Shown: positions 15,668-24,060 of the stretch, piece after piece | Numbering within the stretch: position 1 is the first letter of the stretch | How the letters are laid out: each line of letters opens with the position of its first letter | DNA from: JAKACA01 sp050010115 | GTDB lineage: Bacteria > Actinomycetota > Acidimicrobiia > Acidimicrobiales > Bog-793 | Assembly: GCA_050010115.1 (NCBI GenBank) | Contig: JBEKLQ010000002.1 | Location: forward strand, 62,001 to 126,000 | DNA: 64,000 nt | Direction of reading: 5' to 3' | Notes under the pieces: model-generated | What the model saw: only the letters and a program-made list of their open reading frames with translations | Databases searched by the model: none | Told to the model about the DNA's origin: nothing | Program-made: the position numbers and the translations under genes

Positions 15668-16081
15668 TCAGCGCTGTGAGGTCTCCTCTTGGGAGTAGAC
15701 GGGAACGCAGTCTGAGCCGCAGCCGTCGCCCGCGGCGCCCGGCTCTCCCGCTGCCGGCCGATGCAACACCGCATTGGTGGGCCGGAGCACGACGCGGTTG
15801 TCGCCACTACCAGAGCCCGTGGCGTCGACAACGTCGGCGTCGACGATCAAGCTGTAACCACCTAGAGCCGCCGGCGGCCACAGGAGCGCCACGAGTGGTC
15901 GCGCCGCGGCGTTGGCGAGCGTCGAGTTACCTGGCGCAGCGACGAGCAACTCACGCTCCCACCCGAGAGCGACGGCCACGCTGTGGGGACGGCCGTCGGC
16001 TCCGACCGTCAAAAGGTACCCCTCCGTCCCTTGGGCCTTGATGGCCTCGTCAAGCTCGGACAGTTCGACTGGAACGGTCAT
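15668..16081 (-). CDS. Pyridoxamine 5'-phosphate oxidase-like (split-barrel) protein
   Basis: A 137-residue protein. The first 100 residues follow the split beta-barrel pattern of the PNPOx-like family: GYLLTVGADGRPHSVAV, a hydrophobic strand ELLVAAPGNSTLANAAARP, then VALLWPP and YSLIVDADVV. Such small proteins bind FMN, F420 or haem. The tail contains two nearby Cys (GDGCGSDC) that could hold metal or a disulfide. The ATG at 16081 gives the usual family start. No obvious operon partner is present; the nitroreductase gene lies 90 bases upstream on the same strand. Confidence 0.8.
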   Translation of the reverse strand: MTVPVELSELDEAIKAQGTEGYLLTVGADGRPHSVAVALGWERELLVAAPGNSTLANAAARPLVALLWPPAALGGYSLIVDADVVDATGSGSGDNRVVLRPTNAVLHRPAAGEPGAAGDGCGSDCVPVYSQEETSQR

Positions 16082-16171
16082 GACGCCAAGCCTACGGCGA
16101 CGAGATGGACCTGCGTCGGTGGATCGTGAACGTGGCACACGCCGCAAGTCGGGCAGTTCACAGGTGAGCCC

Positions 16172-16774
16172 TCACCAGCTGCCGCGATGGACGAGCTCCT
16201 CCGACGGCCGCTTTCTCGAACGCAAGTCGCGTAGCGGCGCTGCGGGATCCTCGTGACCGATCGCCACGCAGCCAACCGGGTCGTAACTGTCGGGCACACC
16301 GAATGCCGCCCGGAAGGCCGGGATGTCGTCAGGGATCAGCCCGAACAGCAGCGCACCGAGGCCGAGATCGACGCTCGCCAACAGCATCAGCAGAGCAAGG
16401 AACCCGGCATCCACGTACCAGTACGGCACGGGCCACCGAGACTCGTCACGATCGGTCCAGCCCTTGTCGGGTTGGGCATAGCGATTGAGATAGACGTCCT
16501 TCGACGCAAGGACTGCCACCACAACCGGAGCCCGCATGATCGCCGCCCGCAGCGCGGGATCCCAGGCACCCTGCTCGGTGGGCGGCTGGGTCGCCCAGAA
16601 CTTGGTCCGGTCCTCGGGCCTGCTGAGGACGAGCAACGCGTAGCCCTGGCTGTACCCGGCCGACGGGGCGCGCAACGCAGCCGCCAGTATGGCCTCGAGG
16701 ATCTCATCGGCGACCGGTTCGTCCGTGAAATGACGGACCATCCGGCGGTGCCGCAGCACGTCTTGGAATTCCAC
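16172..16774 (-). CDS. Nitroreductase family protein
   Basis: A 200-residue protein from the GTG at 16774 (VEFQDVLRHRRMVRHFTDEPV), the canonical opening of the nitroreductase fold with its FMN phosphate-binding Arg residues. LRAPSAGYSQGYALLVL and DLGLGALLFGLIP provide the second and third family motifs. A later ATG at 16735 would remove FMN-binding residues and was rejected. The gene begins 20 bases after the stop of the serine hydrolase gene, so the two are probably co-transcribed. It is unrelated at close range to the nitroreductase at 8987-9775. Likely an FMN-dependent NAD(P)H oxidoreductase of unknown substrate. Confidence 0.87.
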   Translation of the reverse strand: MEFQDVLRHRRMVRHFTDEPVADEILEAILAAALRAPSAGYSQGYALLVLSRPEDRTKFWATQPPTEQGAWDPALRAAIMRAPVVVAVLASKDVYLNRYAQPDKGWTDRDESRWPVPYWYVDAGFLALLMLLASVDLGLGALLFGLIPDDIPAFRAAFGVPDSYDPVGCVAIGHEDPAAPLRDLRSRKRPSEELVHRGSW

Positions 16775-16794
16775 CGTCTGGCCGGCCGGTTCGA

Positions 16795-17928
16795 TCAGGA
16801 AGTGGCGGCGGCAAAGGCCGCAAGTGCCACGCCGGCACCTCGCACGTCGCCGACCAGCCCGGACTCCATCTTGTTCATGACGTACGTGACCACGAGATTC
16901 AGGTCGTAATCGGCGATGATCAACGAGCCTCCCCAGCCGCCCCAGAAGCACGCCCGAGGCCCGATCGGGAGCAACTCCCCACTCAGCCCGTACCCGACGC
17001 CGAACCGCAGTGGAACGCCGAGGACGAGGTCCGTTCCGTTGGCCTGCTCTTCGAACACGGCCTCGCAGCCCTTCTCCGACAGCAGCCGTACGCCGCCCAC
17101 CTCTCCACCGCACGCGAGCACGCTTTGGATCACGCCGACCGACCGTGCGTTGCCGTGGCCGTTCGCTGCCGGGATCTCGGCCCGCCGCCACGGAATCTCG
17201 AACGAGACGCTCGCGTCGAGGACAGGGTTGCTGAATGTGCGGGCGGCGACACTGTCCGGGTCGATCGCACCGAGCTGGTCGGCCAGCGACGGCGGTGGGA
17301 CCACGGGCGCTACTCGGTCGTCGCACTCGCTGGGCGTCCCGATATGGAAGTCGGCTCCGAGGGGACCGGCCACCTCGTTCGCGAAGAAGGTGCCGAGCGT
17401 CTGACCGGTGACGCGGCGTACGACCTCTCCGACGAGGTACCCCTGCGTGACCGCGTGGTACCCCGACGCCGTGCCGGGTGACCACCACGGCTCCTGGACG
17501 GCCAGCAACGACGTCGCCTTCTCCCAGTCATACAGGTCCTCGATGCTGACCGGTTCGGCCCAGCCGGACAGGCCGGCGGTGTGAGCGAGGAGGTGACGGA
17601 CCTCGACCCGTTCCTTGGAGGCCGCTGCGAACTCCGGCCAGTAGCGAGCGACCGGCGCATGGAGATCGAGCTCGCCACGGTCCGCCAGGATCAGGCTGCA
17701 GAGGGCGGCCATCGTCTTGGTCGTCGACCACACGTTGATGATCGTGTCCTGCTCCCAGGGTCGAGTCTTGGCCTCGTCGACGTACCCGCCCCAGATATCC
17801 ACAACGGGCTCGCCACGGAGGAACACCGCCACCGAGGCCCCGAGGTCGAGCCCCGCGTCGAGATTCGCTGCCAGCACGTCACGAACCTGGGCGAAGCGCT
17901 CGTCATATGTCCCATGAATGTCAGCCAT
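16795..17928 (-). CDS. Beta-lactamase-fold serine hydrolase (class C / EstB-like)
   Basis: A 377-residue protein. The active-site S-x-x-K motif is in NVWSTTKTMAALC. YHAVTQGYLVGEVV provides the Tyr motif, and LLAHTAGLSGWAEP is the typical strand of class C-like esterases/D-peptidases. No signal peptide is visible, so a cytosolic esterase is likelier than a periplasmic peptidase. The ATG at 17928 is the only plausible start. It is followed 20 bases later by a nitroreductase gene on the same strand. The substrate is probably an ester or lactone. Confidence 0.9.
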   Translation of the reverse strand: MADIHGTYDERFAQVRDVLAANLDAGLDLGASVAVFLRGEPVVDIWGGYVDEAKTRPWEQDTIINVWSTTKTMAALCSLILADRGELDLHAPVARYWPEFAAASKERVEVRHLLAHTAGLSGWAEPVSIEDLYDWEKATSLLAVQEPWWSPGTASGYHAVTQGYLVGEVVRRVTGQTLGTFFANEVAGPLGADFHIGTPSECDDRVAPVVPPPSLADQLGAIDPDSVAARTFSNPVLDASVSFEIPWRRAEIPAANGHGNARSVGVIQSVLACGGEVGGVRLLSEKGCEAVFEEQANGTDLVLGVPLRFGVGYGLSGELLPIGPRACFWGGWGGSLIIADYDLNLVVTYVMNKMESGLVGDVRGAGVALAAFAAATS

Positions 17929-17952
17929 GACGGTGCAGCCTACCGAGCAGCA

Positions 17953-19110
17953 TCAAGCCGTGAATTGCTCGACAGCGGCCACGAACTGCGATGGATCCTC
18001 GAACATCGACCCATAGCCGGCACTCGGGAGCACGGCCGCCTTCGCCCCAGCGATCGCACGCACCAGCAGCGCCCCGTCCGGGACCGGGCACACGGTGTCT
18101 TCGCTTCCGTAGACCACGAGCGTCGGCACGGTCACAGCCGAGAGCCCCCCGGCGAACGCCGGCCCCGACCAGATGTACCGCTCGAGTGCGGCTTCCTCGG
18201 CGATACCGGCCTGGGTCACGTTGTCGGGCACCCCGGACGAGAGCGCGGACAGCCACGCTGACCCGGCTGTGGTCGATCCGGTGAACAGGCTCGGAGCGAG
18301 CGATGAAGGAGTCGCCCAGCGCGACGAGAAGAGCGCCGACGTGGACGGGGCCGGAGCCCTGGCAGCAGAGCCCCCCGCGGAAGTGTCCACAAGGACCAGT
18401 GCACCCACGCTTGCCGGGTGACGCTCGGCTAGGGCCAGCGCGATGTCGCCGCCGAGCCCCCAGCCGAGAACGGTCGGGTGCGAAAGCGAGAGCGCTTGGA
18501 CGAGACCAGCTGTCTCGTCGGCAAGCCAGTCGAGCGTGACCGGCTCGGTCGCCGGCTGTGAGTAACCGATCCCGGGCAGGTCGAACATGGTCACCCGGTA
18601 ATGCTGCGCCAGCAGCGCGACCAAGCTCGGCTGCCACCAGGCCATCGAGCCATCCTGGCCCATGATCAGCAGTAGGTCCGGACCCGACCCGAAGCGTCGG
18701 AATGCGACGTGCTCAAGGCGCACGTACCCGGGCGCGCCGGGGACTGGCACCGGAGCCGTCAAGCGCCCATCGGGGATGGCGACGATCGGAACTCGCTTCG
18801 CCAGGCCGAGAAACGAGTCGCTCCCGCCGGCCAACGTCCCACCCACCGGCACTGGCGTGGGGAGCGCGACGGTGGTCGTCGTAGTCGACCCGTTCGGTGC
18901 CGTCGTTGACGCTGACGGCTGGGTCGATGACCGGCCGGGACCGGAGCCGTGATGCGGAGCGGCGCTTGCCGTGCACGAGCTGAGGCCGGCGGCGGCAAGG
19001 ACGATCACGCCCAGCAGGAGCGGCGACGACGCCCGTCTCGTGGCGCCCGCCTTGGCTGTGGCATCGTGTCGGCGGCGCCGGGCACTCCAGCCCGAATGAG
19101 CGCCGGTCAC
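17953..19110 (-). CDS. Lipoprotein with alpha/beta-hydrolase fold lacking catalytic Ser and His
   Basis: A 385-residue protein from the GTG at 19110. An Arg-rich N-terminus, a hydrophobic stretch and a lipobox ending LSSC (Cys46) predict a membrane-anchored lipoprotein. A Ser/Thr-rich linker of about 50 residues follows. The hydrolase fold is clear: LLLIMGQDGSMAWW, the LGWGLGG elbow, VVYGSEDTVCP with the acid Asp, and LPSAGYGSMFEDPSQF. The nucleophile position in the elbow is Gly218 and the His position is Tyr366, so two of three catalytic residues are absent. It is probably a binding or structural pseudoenzyme. It diverges from the SDR gene start by about 28 bases. Confidence 0.87.
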   Translation of the reverse strand: MTGAHSGWSARRRRHDATAKAGATRRASSPLLLGVIVLAAAGLSSCTASAAPHHGSGPGRSSTQPSASTTAPNGSTTTTTVALPTPVPVGGTLAGGSDSFLGLAKRVPIVAIPDGRLTAPVPVPGAPGYVRLEHVAFRRFGSGPDLLLIMGQDGSMAWWQPSLVALLAQHYRVTMFDLPGIGYSQPATEPVTLDWLADETAGLVQALSLSHPTVLGWGLGGDIALALAERHPASVGALVLVDTSAGGSAARAPAPSTSALFSSRWATPSSLAPSLFTGSTTAGSAWLSALSSGVPDNVTQAGIAEEAALERYIWSGPAFAGGLSAVTVPTLVVYGSEDTVCPVPDGALLVRAIAGAKAAVLPSAGYGSMFEDPSQFVAAVEQFTA

Positions 19111-19137
19111 ACCGTTCGACGAGATAGGGGCATTCGA

Positions 19138-20043
19138 GTGGGCAGCTTGGACGGCAAGGTCGCGATCGTCACCGGAGCGGCCCGTGGGATCGGGAAGGCA
19201 GAGGCACTCACACTGGCGGGCGAAGGGGCTGCCGTCGTCGTGAACGACCTCGGTGCTGACCTCGCCGGCAAGGCGCAGGAGCAGTCCGGAGCGGCCGAGG
19301 TTGTGGCCCTCATCGTCGAGGCCGGGGGACGGGCGGTCACCAATGGCGATGACGTCGCGAGCTACGCCGGCGCCGAGCGCATCGTGGCCGGCGCCCTCGA
19401 CAACTTCGGACGCCTGGACATCCTCGTCAACAACGCCGGGATCCTCCGGGACCGCATGTCCTTCAACATGCCGGAAGAGGATTTCGATGACGTGGTACGC
19501 GTCCATTTGAAGGGGCACTTCTCCATGGCGCGCACCGCCGGCGCCTACTGGCGCCAGCGGCACAAGGCCGGCGAAGAAGTAGCCGGAAGGATCGTGAACA
19601 CCACGAGCGAGGCCGGACTGTTCGGGAGCGCCGGCCAAGCCAATTACGCGGCGGCCAAAGGCGCCATCGCCACGCTCACGATCACGCTGGCGAGGGAGTA
19701 CGAGCGCTTCGGTGTCACCGTGAACGCGATCGCGCCACGGGCCAGGACCCGGATGACGACGTCGGCTCTCGGATCGCTCGAGGCGGAACCAGGGACGTTT
19801 GACTCGTGGGCTCCGGAGAATGTCGCCCCCATCGTGGCGTGGCTCGCGGGCGACGCCGCCGCTTCGATCAGCGGCCAGTTCTTCGTCGTGTGGGGAGGCG
19901 CGGTTCACCTGGTTGCCCCCTACCAGCCGGTGAGCAGCCTCAGCCGTGATCGGGCCTGGACCGTCGCTGAGCTCACCGAACATCAGGGCGAGCTGTTCGG
20001 GGACCGGTCCAGTTGGGTGCCCACCTTCCCATTTGGTGCCTGA
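19138..20043 (+). CDS. Short-chain dehydrogenase/reductase
   Basis: A 301-residue SDR from the GTG at 19138, with ATAGGGG upstream. TGAARGIG is the NAD(P)-binding motif, NNAG follows at about residue 98, and the catalytic Ser and Y-x-x-x-K (YAAAKGA) are present. The NDLGADLAG segment and the 300-residue length match the SDR domain of MFE-2-like enoyl-CoA hydratase/3-hydroxyacyl-CoA dehydrogenases. The C-terminal 60 residues (from FVVWGGAVHLVAPYQ) look like a short helical extension. Likely acts on a hydroxyacyl-CoA or sterol-like alcohol. It reads away from the lipoprotein gene and is the only plus-strand gene in its neighbourhood. Confidence 0.92.
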   Translation: MGSLDGKVAIVTGAARGIGKAEALTLAGEGAAVVVNDLGADLAGKAQEQSGAAEVVALIVEAGGRAVTNGDDVASYAGAERIVAGALDNFGRLDILVNNAGILRDRMSFNMPEEDFDDVVRVHLKGHFSMARTAGAYWRQRHKAGEEVAGRIVNTTSEAGLFGSAGQANYAAAKGAIATLTITLAREYERFGVTVNAIAPRARTRMTTSALGSLEAEPGTFDSWAPENVAPIVAWLAGDAAASISGQFFVVWGGAVHLVAPYQPVSSLSRDRAWTVAELTEHQGELFGDRSSWVPTFPFGA

Positions 20044-20087
20044 GCCCCAGCCGGCTGCGGCCCCGACAACGCCTCTGGTGGGTCGGC

Positions 20088-21188
20088 TCACGGCGCTGAG
20101 GTGGGCTCAGGGTGCTTCCAGCGGATCCTCGCCAACCGCTTCGGGGATACGAAGCCGTTGTCCGCGAACCATCGCGCGGACCGCACGAGCGCCTCGCGGG
20201 CCGGTCGCGAGCGGTACCCGAGCTCGCTCCTCGCGCGGTCGTCGGAGTAGATCATCCGCGTCGTCGCCATACGGGTACCCTCGAGCGGGACCGACGGCGG
20301 GCGGCGGGCCACACGTCCCTCGATGAGCTCGGAGGCATAGGCTGCGCCCAGCGCCAGGCCTGCGGGGACCCGGACAACTGGGCCGGGCAAACCAGTCTCC
20401 GCGGCCAAAGTGCCCAGGATCGCCCGGAAATGCATGTTCTCGCCGCCGAGCACGTAACTCCTGCCCTGCTGCCCCCGCTCGAGCGCAGCGATGTGACCGA
20501 CGGCGAGGTCGTCGGCGTCAACGACGTTGAGCGACGTCTCGAACCAACCGGGGATCCGGCCGTTCAGGAAGTCGAGCACGATCCGCCCGGTGGGTGTCGG
20601 GGCCCGGTCACGGGGTCCGACCGGCAACGTCGGCTGCACGAGCACGACCGGCAGTCCTTCGGCTGCAGCCCGCAACACCTCGTGCTCCGCGACGTACTTG
20701 GAGCGTTTGTAGCTGCCGAACAGGTGCTCGATGCGTGCCCAGCTGCGCTCGTCCGCGAGGGCTCCGTCCGTCGTGCCATCGAGCCCGATCGTCCCGACGG
20801 TGCTCGTGTACACGACGCGTTCGCAGCCCGACACCCGCGCAGCGTCCAGGACATTGAGTGTCCCTCCCACGTTCACGTCATAGAACTCGTTCGGGTCCGA
20901 CGACCAGAACCGATAGAGCGCGGCGATGTGGAACACGACCCTCGCGCCGTCGATGGCCTCCCGCACGGCCGGAGCGTCGCGCACGTCGGCGTTGACGCGT
21001 TCCACTGGCAGGCCGTCCACGCTCGTCTGGTCGGCGCCGGGCTGCAACACGGTCACGACGTGCACCCCGCGCTCGAGCAAGGCTCTCGTGACAGCTGACC
21101 CGACAAAACCAGCCGCCCCTGTCACCACGACTCGGTCCCCCGCCTGCAGCGAGAGGTGTCGCGGCTGTTCGCCCTCCACAGCTGTCAC
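20088..21188 (-). CDS. NAD-dependent epimerase/dehydratase, HpnA/dihydroflavonol-reductase-like
   Basis: A 366-residue extended SDR. VTGAAGFVGSAV at residues 22-33 is the NAD-binding motif, and YKRSKYVAE supplies the catalytic Tyr and Lys. The LYRFWSSDPNEFYDVNVGGT segment resembles hopanoid-associated epimerase HpnA and dihydroflavonol-4-reductase-like enzymes. The GTG at 21188 lies five bases after the stop of the class III aminotransferase, so the two form an operon. Inference: with the HpnO-like aminotransferase it may modify a hopanoid or similar polyol side chain. No squalene-hopene cyclase is in the window, so this link is suggestive only. Confidence 0.85.
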   Translation of the reverse strand: MTAVEGEQPRHLSLQAGDRVVVTGAAGFVGSAVTRALLERGVHVVTVLQPGADQTSVDGLPVERVNADVRDAPAVREAIDGARVVFHIAALYRFWSSDPNEFYDVNVGGTLNVLDAARVSGCERVVYTSTVGTIGLDGTTDGALADERSWARIEHLFGSYKRSKYVAEHEVLRAAAEGLPVVLVQPTLPVGPRDRAPTPTGRIVLDFLNGRIPGWFETSLNVVDADDLAVGHIAALERGQQGRSYVLGGENMHFRAILGTLAAETGLPGPVVRVPAGLALGAAYASELIEGRVARRPPSVPLEGTRMATTRMIYSDDRARSELGYRSRPAREALVRSARWFADNGFVSPKRLARIRWKHPEPTSAP

Positions 21189-21193
21189 GGCGC

Positions 21194-22582
21194 TCAGGCG
21201 CGCTCTCGCTGCAGCGCGCTCTTGGCGAGGGTCTTACCGAACTCGAACAGCAGCGAGGAGTTCCGGTGAGCGTCACCGAGCACGTCGTCCAGAGCAGCGA
21301 CGAAGTAGTCGACCTCCTCCTGGCCGCAGATGAGCGGCGGCAGGATCTTCACGATGTTGACGTTGTCGGCAGCGACTTGGGTGAGGATCCGGTGGCGCTG
21401 GAACAACGGCCCGACGATGAGCTGGGAGAAGAGCCCCTTGCGGGCGGTCTCGAGCATCTTCCAGCGGGACTTGAGCCGCAGCGACGCCGGTTCGCCGAAC
21501 TCCAAGCCGATCATCAACCCTTTGCCCCTCACCTCCTTGAACAGCTCGTAGCGGTCGACGAGCGGGGCGAGTGAGTGCTCGAAGGCTTCTCCGGTCGCTT
21601 GGGCTCGCTCGACGATCTTCTCATCGTCGAGCGTCTGCAACGTGGCGAGCCCGGCCACCATCGCCAGCTGGTTGCGACCGAACGTCGTCGAGTGGACGAC
21701 CGCCCGTTCCATCTTCGAGTACACCTTGTCGAAGACCTGGGCTGAGCACAGCGTTGCCCCGACCGGCACGTAGCCGCCGGACAGCGCCTTGGACACGGTG
21801 ATCATGTCCGGAGCGAGCCCATAGTGCTCGTACGCCCACATCTTCCCAGTTCGCCCGAGCCCGGTCTGGACCTCGTCGGCGACGAAGAGCGTGCCGTACC
21901 GGTGACAGAGCGACTGGACACCGGACCAGTACGCGCCGTCGGCGAGATAGACGCCCTTGCCCTGGATCAGCTCGACGACGAAGGCCGCGACGTCGCCCCG
22001 GCGGAGCTCACGCTCGAGCTGATGCAAGTCGCCGAACGGCACCGAGTCGCATCCCGGCAGCAACGGTCCGAAACCCTCCCGGAACTCCGCCCCACCGTTC
22101 AACGACAGGGCGCCGTTCGTGAGCCCGTGGAACGAGTGTTCGGCGTGCAGCACCCGCGGGCGGCGCGTGGCGTACTTCGAGAACTTGATGGCACACTCCA
22201 CCGCTTCGGCACCGGAGTTCGAGAAGAAGCACCGTTCCAGCCCATCATGGGTCCTCGCGACCAGAGCCTCGGCAAGCAGGCCCGGCAGCAGCGCGCAGTC
22301 GAGCTGGGCGAGGTTCGGGAGGTCGAGGTCGATCGCGTCGGTGAGCGCCTTCTTGATCACCGGGTGGGCGCGGCCCAGGGCGAACACACCAAAGCCGGCA
22401 AGGAAGTCGAGGTATCGCTCTCCCGAACGGTCATAGAGGTAGCAACCCTCGCCGCGCTCGTAGAAGCGGTCCATGCCAAGGGTTTTCAAGACCTTCGCTA
22501 GCTGGGGGTTCAAGAATTCCGTGTGGAGACGGAAGTTCTCGCCCCGGCGCGTGGCGATCAATTCGTGCAACTCGAAGCTCAT
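21194..22582 (-). CDS. Class III PLP aminotransferase, HpnO-like
   Basis: A 462-residue fold-type I aminotransferase. FFSNSGAEAVECAIKF and FVADEVQTGLGRTG are class III motifs, and MITVSKALSGGYVPVGA carries the PLP Lys. Features recalled from hopanoid-associated HpnO sequences are present: an opening like NFRLHTEFLNPQLAKVLKTL, GFGVFALGRAHP, and the late LLPPLICGQEEVD. The conserved ATG at 22582 begins MSFELHELIATRRG. HpnO makes aminobacteriohopanetriol. The assignment here is from pattern memory and could equally be a general omega-aminotransferase. It is co-transcribed with the HpnA-like gene. Confidence 0.82.
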   Translation of the reverse strand: MSFELHELIATRRGENFRLHTEFLNPQLAKVLKTLGMDRFYERGEGCYLYDRSGERYLDFLAGFGVFALGRAHPVIKKALTDAIDLDLPNLAQLDCALLPGLLAEALVARTHDGLERCFFSNSGAEAVECAIKFSKYATRRPRVLHAEHSFHGLTNGALSLNGGAEFREGFGPLLPGCDSVPFGDLHQLERELRRGDVAAFVVELIQGKGVYLADGAYWSGVQSLCHRYGTLFVADEVQTGLGRTGKMWAYEHYGLAPDMITVSKALSGGYVPVGATLCSAQVFDKVYSKMERAVVHSTTFGRNQLAMVAGLATLQTLDDEKIVERAQATGEAFEHSLAPLVDRYELFKEVRGKGLMIGLEFGEPASLRLKSRWKMLETARKGLFSQLIVGPLFQRHRILTQVAADNVNIVKILPPLICGQEEVDYFVAALDDVLGDAHRNSSLLFEFGKTLAKSALQRERA

Positions 22583-22654
22583 CTGGCCTCCGGTTCGGTG
22601 CTGGCACGAGCGTACCGGTCAAGGCCGTGGGATCCAGGACGGTAGGCTGTCGGC

Positions 22655-24058
22655 ATGTCAGCTCCCCTCCGACAAGGAGGTCGGGAGGGCCTGGACACCG
22701 GCATCGGTTCGCAAGCACGTGCCGGCCACGGCGGGCACACCGCCGCCGCTGACGTCCATGAGGTCCTCAGCCGCCACCTGCTCCTCGACGGCTTCCCGAT
22801 CGTCCTCGATACTGCCAAGAGCCACGGCTCCTGGCTGGTTGACGCCCGCGATGGCACCGAGTACCTGGATTTCTACACGTTCTTCGCGTCGTCACCACTC
22901 GGGCTGAACGCTCCGGGGCTTGCTGACGACGCCGAATTCATGCGGGATCTCGCCCAGGTAGCGGCGAACAAGCCCGCCAACTCGGACTTCCAGACGACGT
23001 TCTTGGCCGACTTCGTCGAGACGTTCTCCCGCGTGCTCGGTGACCCGGCACTGCCGCACCTCTTCTTCATCGAGGGCGGTGCGCTCGCCGTCGAGAACGC
23101 CCTCAAGGTCGCGTTCGACTGGAAGTCCCGGCAGAACGAGGCGGCCGGGCGATCTCCGGAGCTGGGCACGCGGGTGATGCACCTGCAACATGCATTCCAC
23201 GGCCGGAGTGGTTACACGATGTCGCTGACGAACACGGACCCGGTGAAGGTCGACCGCTTTCCGAGATTCGACTGGCCGCGCCTCACCTCGCCGGCGATCA
23301 CGTTCCCGCTCGAGGACAACCTGGCCGAGGTTGAGCGGCTGGAGGCCGCCGCGCTCTTGGAGGCGACCGCCGCGTTCGAGGCGTACCCGCACGATGTGGC
23401 CTGCTTCATCGCCGAGCCCATCCAGTCCGAGGGCGGGGACCGGCACCTGCGGGCCGAGTTCCTTCAGGCGATGCAGGATCTGTGTCACCGCTACGAGGCG
23501 CTGTTCGTCCTCGACGAGGTGCAGACCGGTGTTGGCGTCACGGGCACGCCGTGGTGCTACCAGCAGCTCGGCCTCGAACCAGATGTCGTGGCGTTCGCCA
23601 AGAAAGTACAAGTCGGCGGTATCATGGCCGGGCGCGGCGTCGACTCCGAACCGCTCAACGTGTTCAAGGTCCCGAGCCGGATCAACTCCACGTGGGGCGG
23701 CAACCTTACCGACATGGTGCGGTCGACGCGCCTGCTCCAGCTGATCGAGTCGACCGGTGCCATCTCCAATGCCGCCGCCGCCGGAGCACATCTGCAGGAC
23801 CGCCTGACCGAGATTGCTGAGACCATTCCGGCGATCGTCTCCAACCCACGCGGCCGGGGCCTCCTCGCCGCGATCGACCTCCCATCGAGCGCCGTTCGCG
23901 ATGAGGCGCTGACGGCGCTCCGGACGAGCGGGCACGTGATCGCGTTGTCATGTGGGCCACGCTCGCTGCGATTCCGCCCGGCGCTGTCCGTCACGGCTGA
24001 GGAGATCGACCTCGGTTGTGACGCGCTTGCTCGCGTGCTGCAGAAGCTGGGGGTTTGA
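22655..24058 (+). CDS. lat: L-lysine 6-transaminase
   Basis: A 467-residue class III aminotransferase. The pattern FFIEGGALAVENALKVAFDWK, QHAFHGRSGYTMSLTNT and VAFAKKVQVGGI is diagnostic of lysine 6-transaminase; the last carries the PLP-binding Lys. The enzyme moves the epsilon amino group of lysine to 2-oxoglutarate, giving allysine, which cyclises to piperideine-6-carboxylate. Two bases separate its stop from the ATG of the aldehyde dehydrogenase, which would oxidise the product to 2-aminoadipate. The N-terminal 30 residues are poorly conserved, so a later start is possible. It diverges from the HpnO-like aminotransferase, with 72 bases between starts. Confidence 0.9.
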   Translation: MSAPLRQGGREGLDTGIGSQARAGHGGHTAAADVHEVLSRHLLLDGFPIVLDTAKSHGSWLVDARDGTEYLDFYTFFASSPLGLNAPGLADDAEFMRDLAQVAANKPANSDFQTTFLADFVETFSRVLGDPALPHLFFIEGGALAVENALKVAFDWKSRQNEAAGRSPELGTRVMHLQHAFHGRSGYTMSLTNTDPVKVDRFPRFDWPRLTSPAITFPLEDNLAEVERLEAAALLEATAAFEAYPHDVACFIAEPIQSEGGDRHLRAEFLQAMQDLCHRYEALFVLDEVQTGVGVTGTPWCYQQLGLEPDVVAFAKKVQVGGIMAGRGVDSEPLNVFKVPSRINSTWGGNLTDMVRSTRLLQLIESTGAISNAAAAGAHLQDRLTEIAETIPAIVSNPRGRGLLAAIDLPSSAVRDEALTALRTSGHVIALSCGPRSLRFRPALSVTAEEIDLGCDALARVLQKLGV

Positions 24059-24060
24059 GC

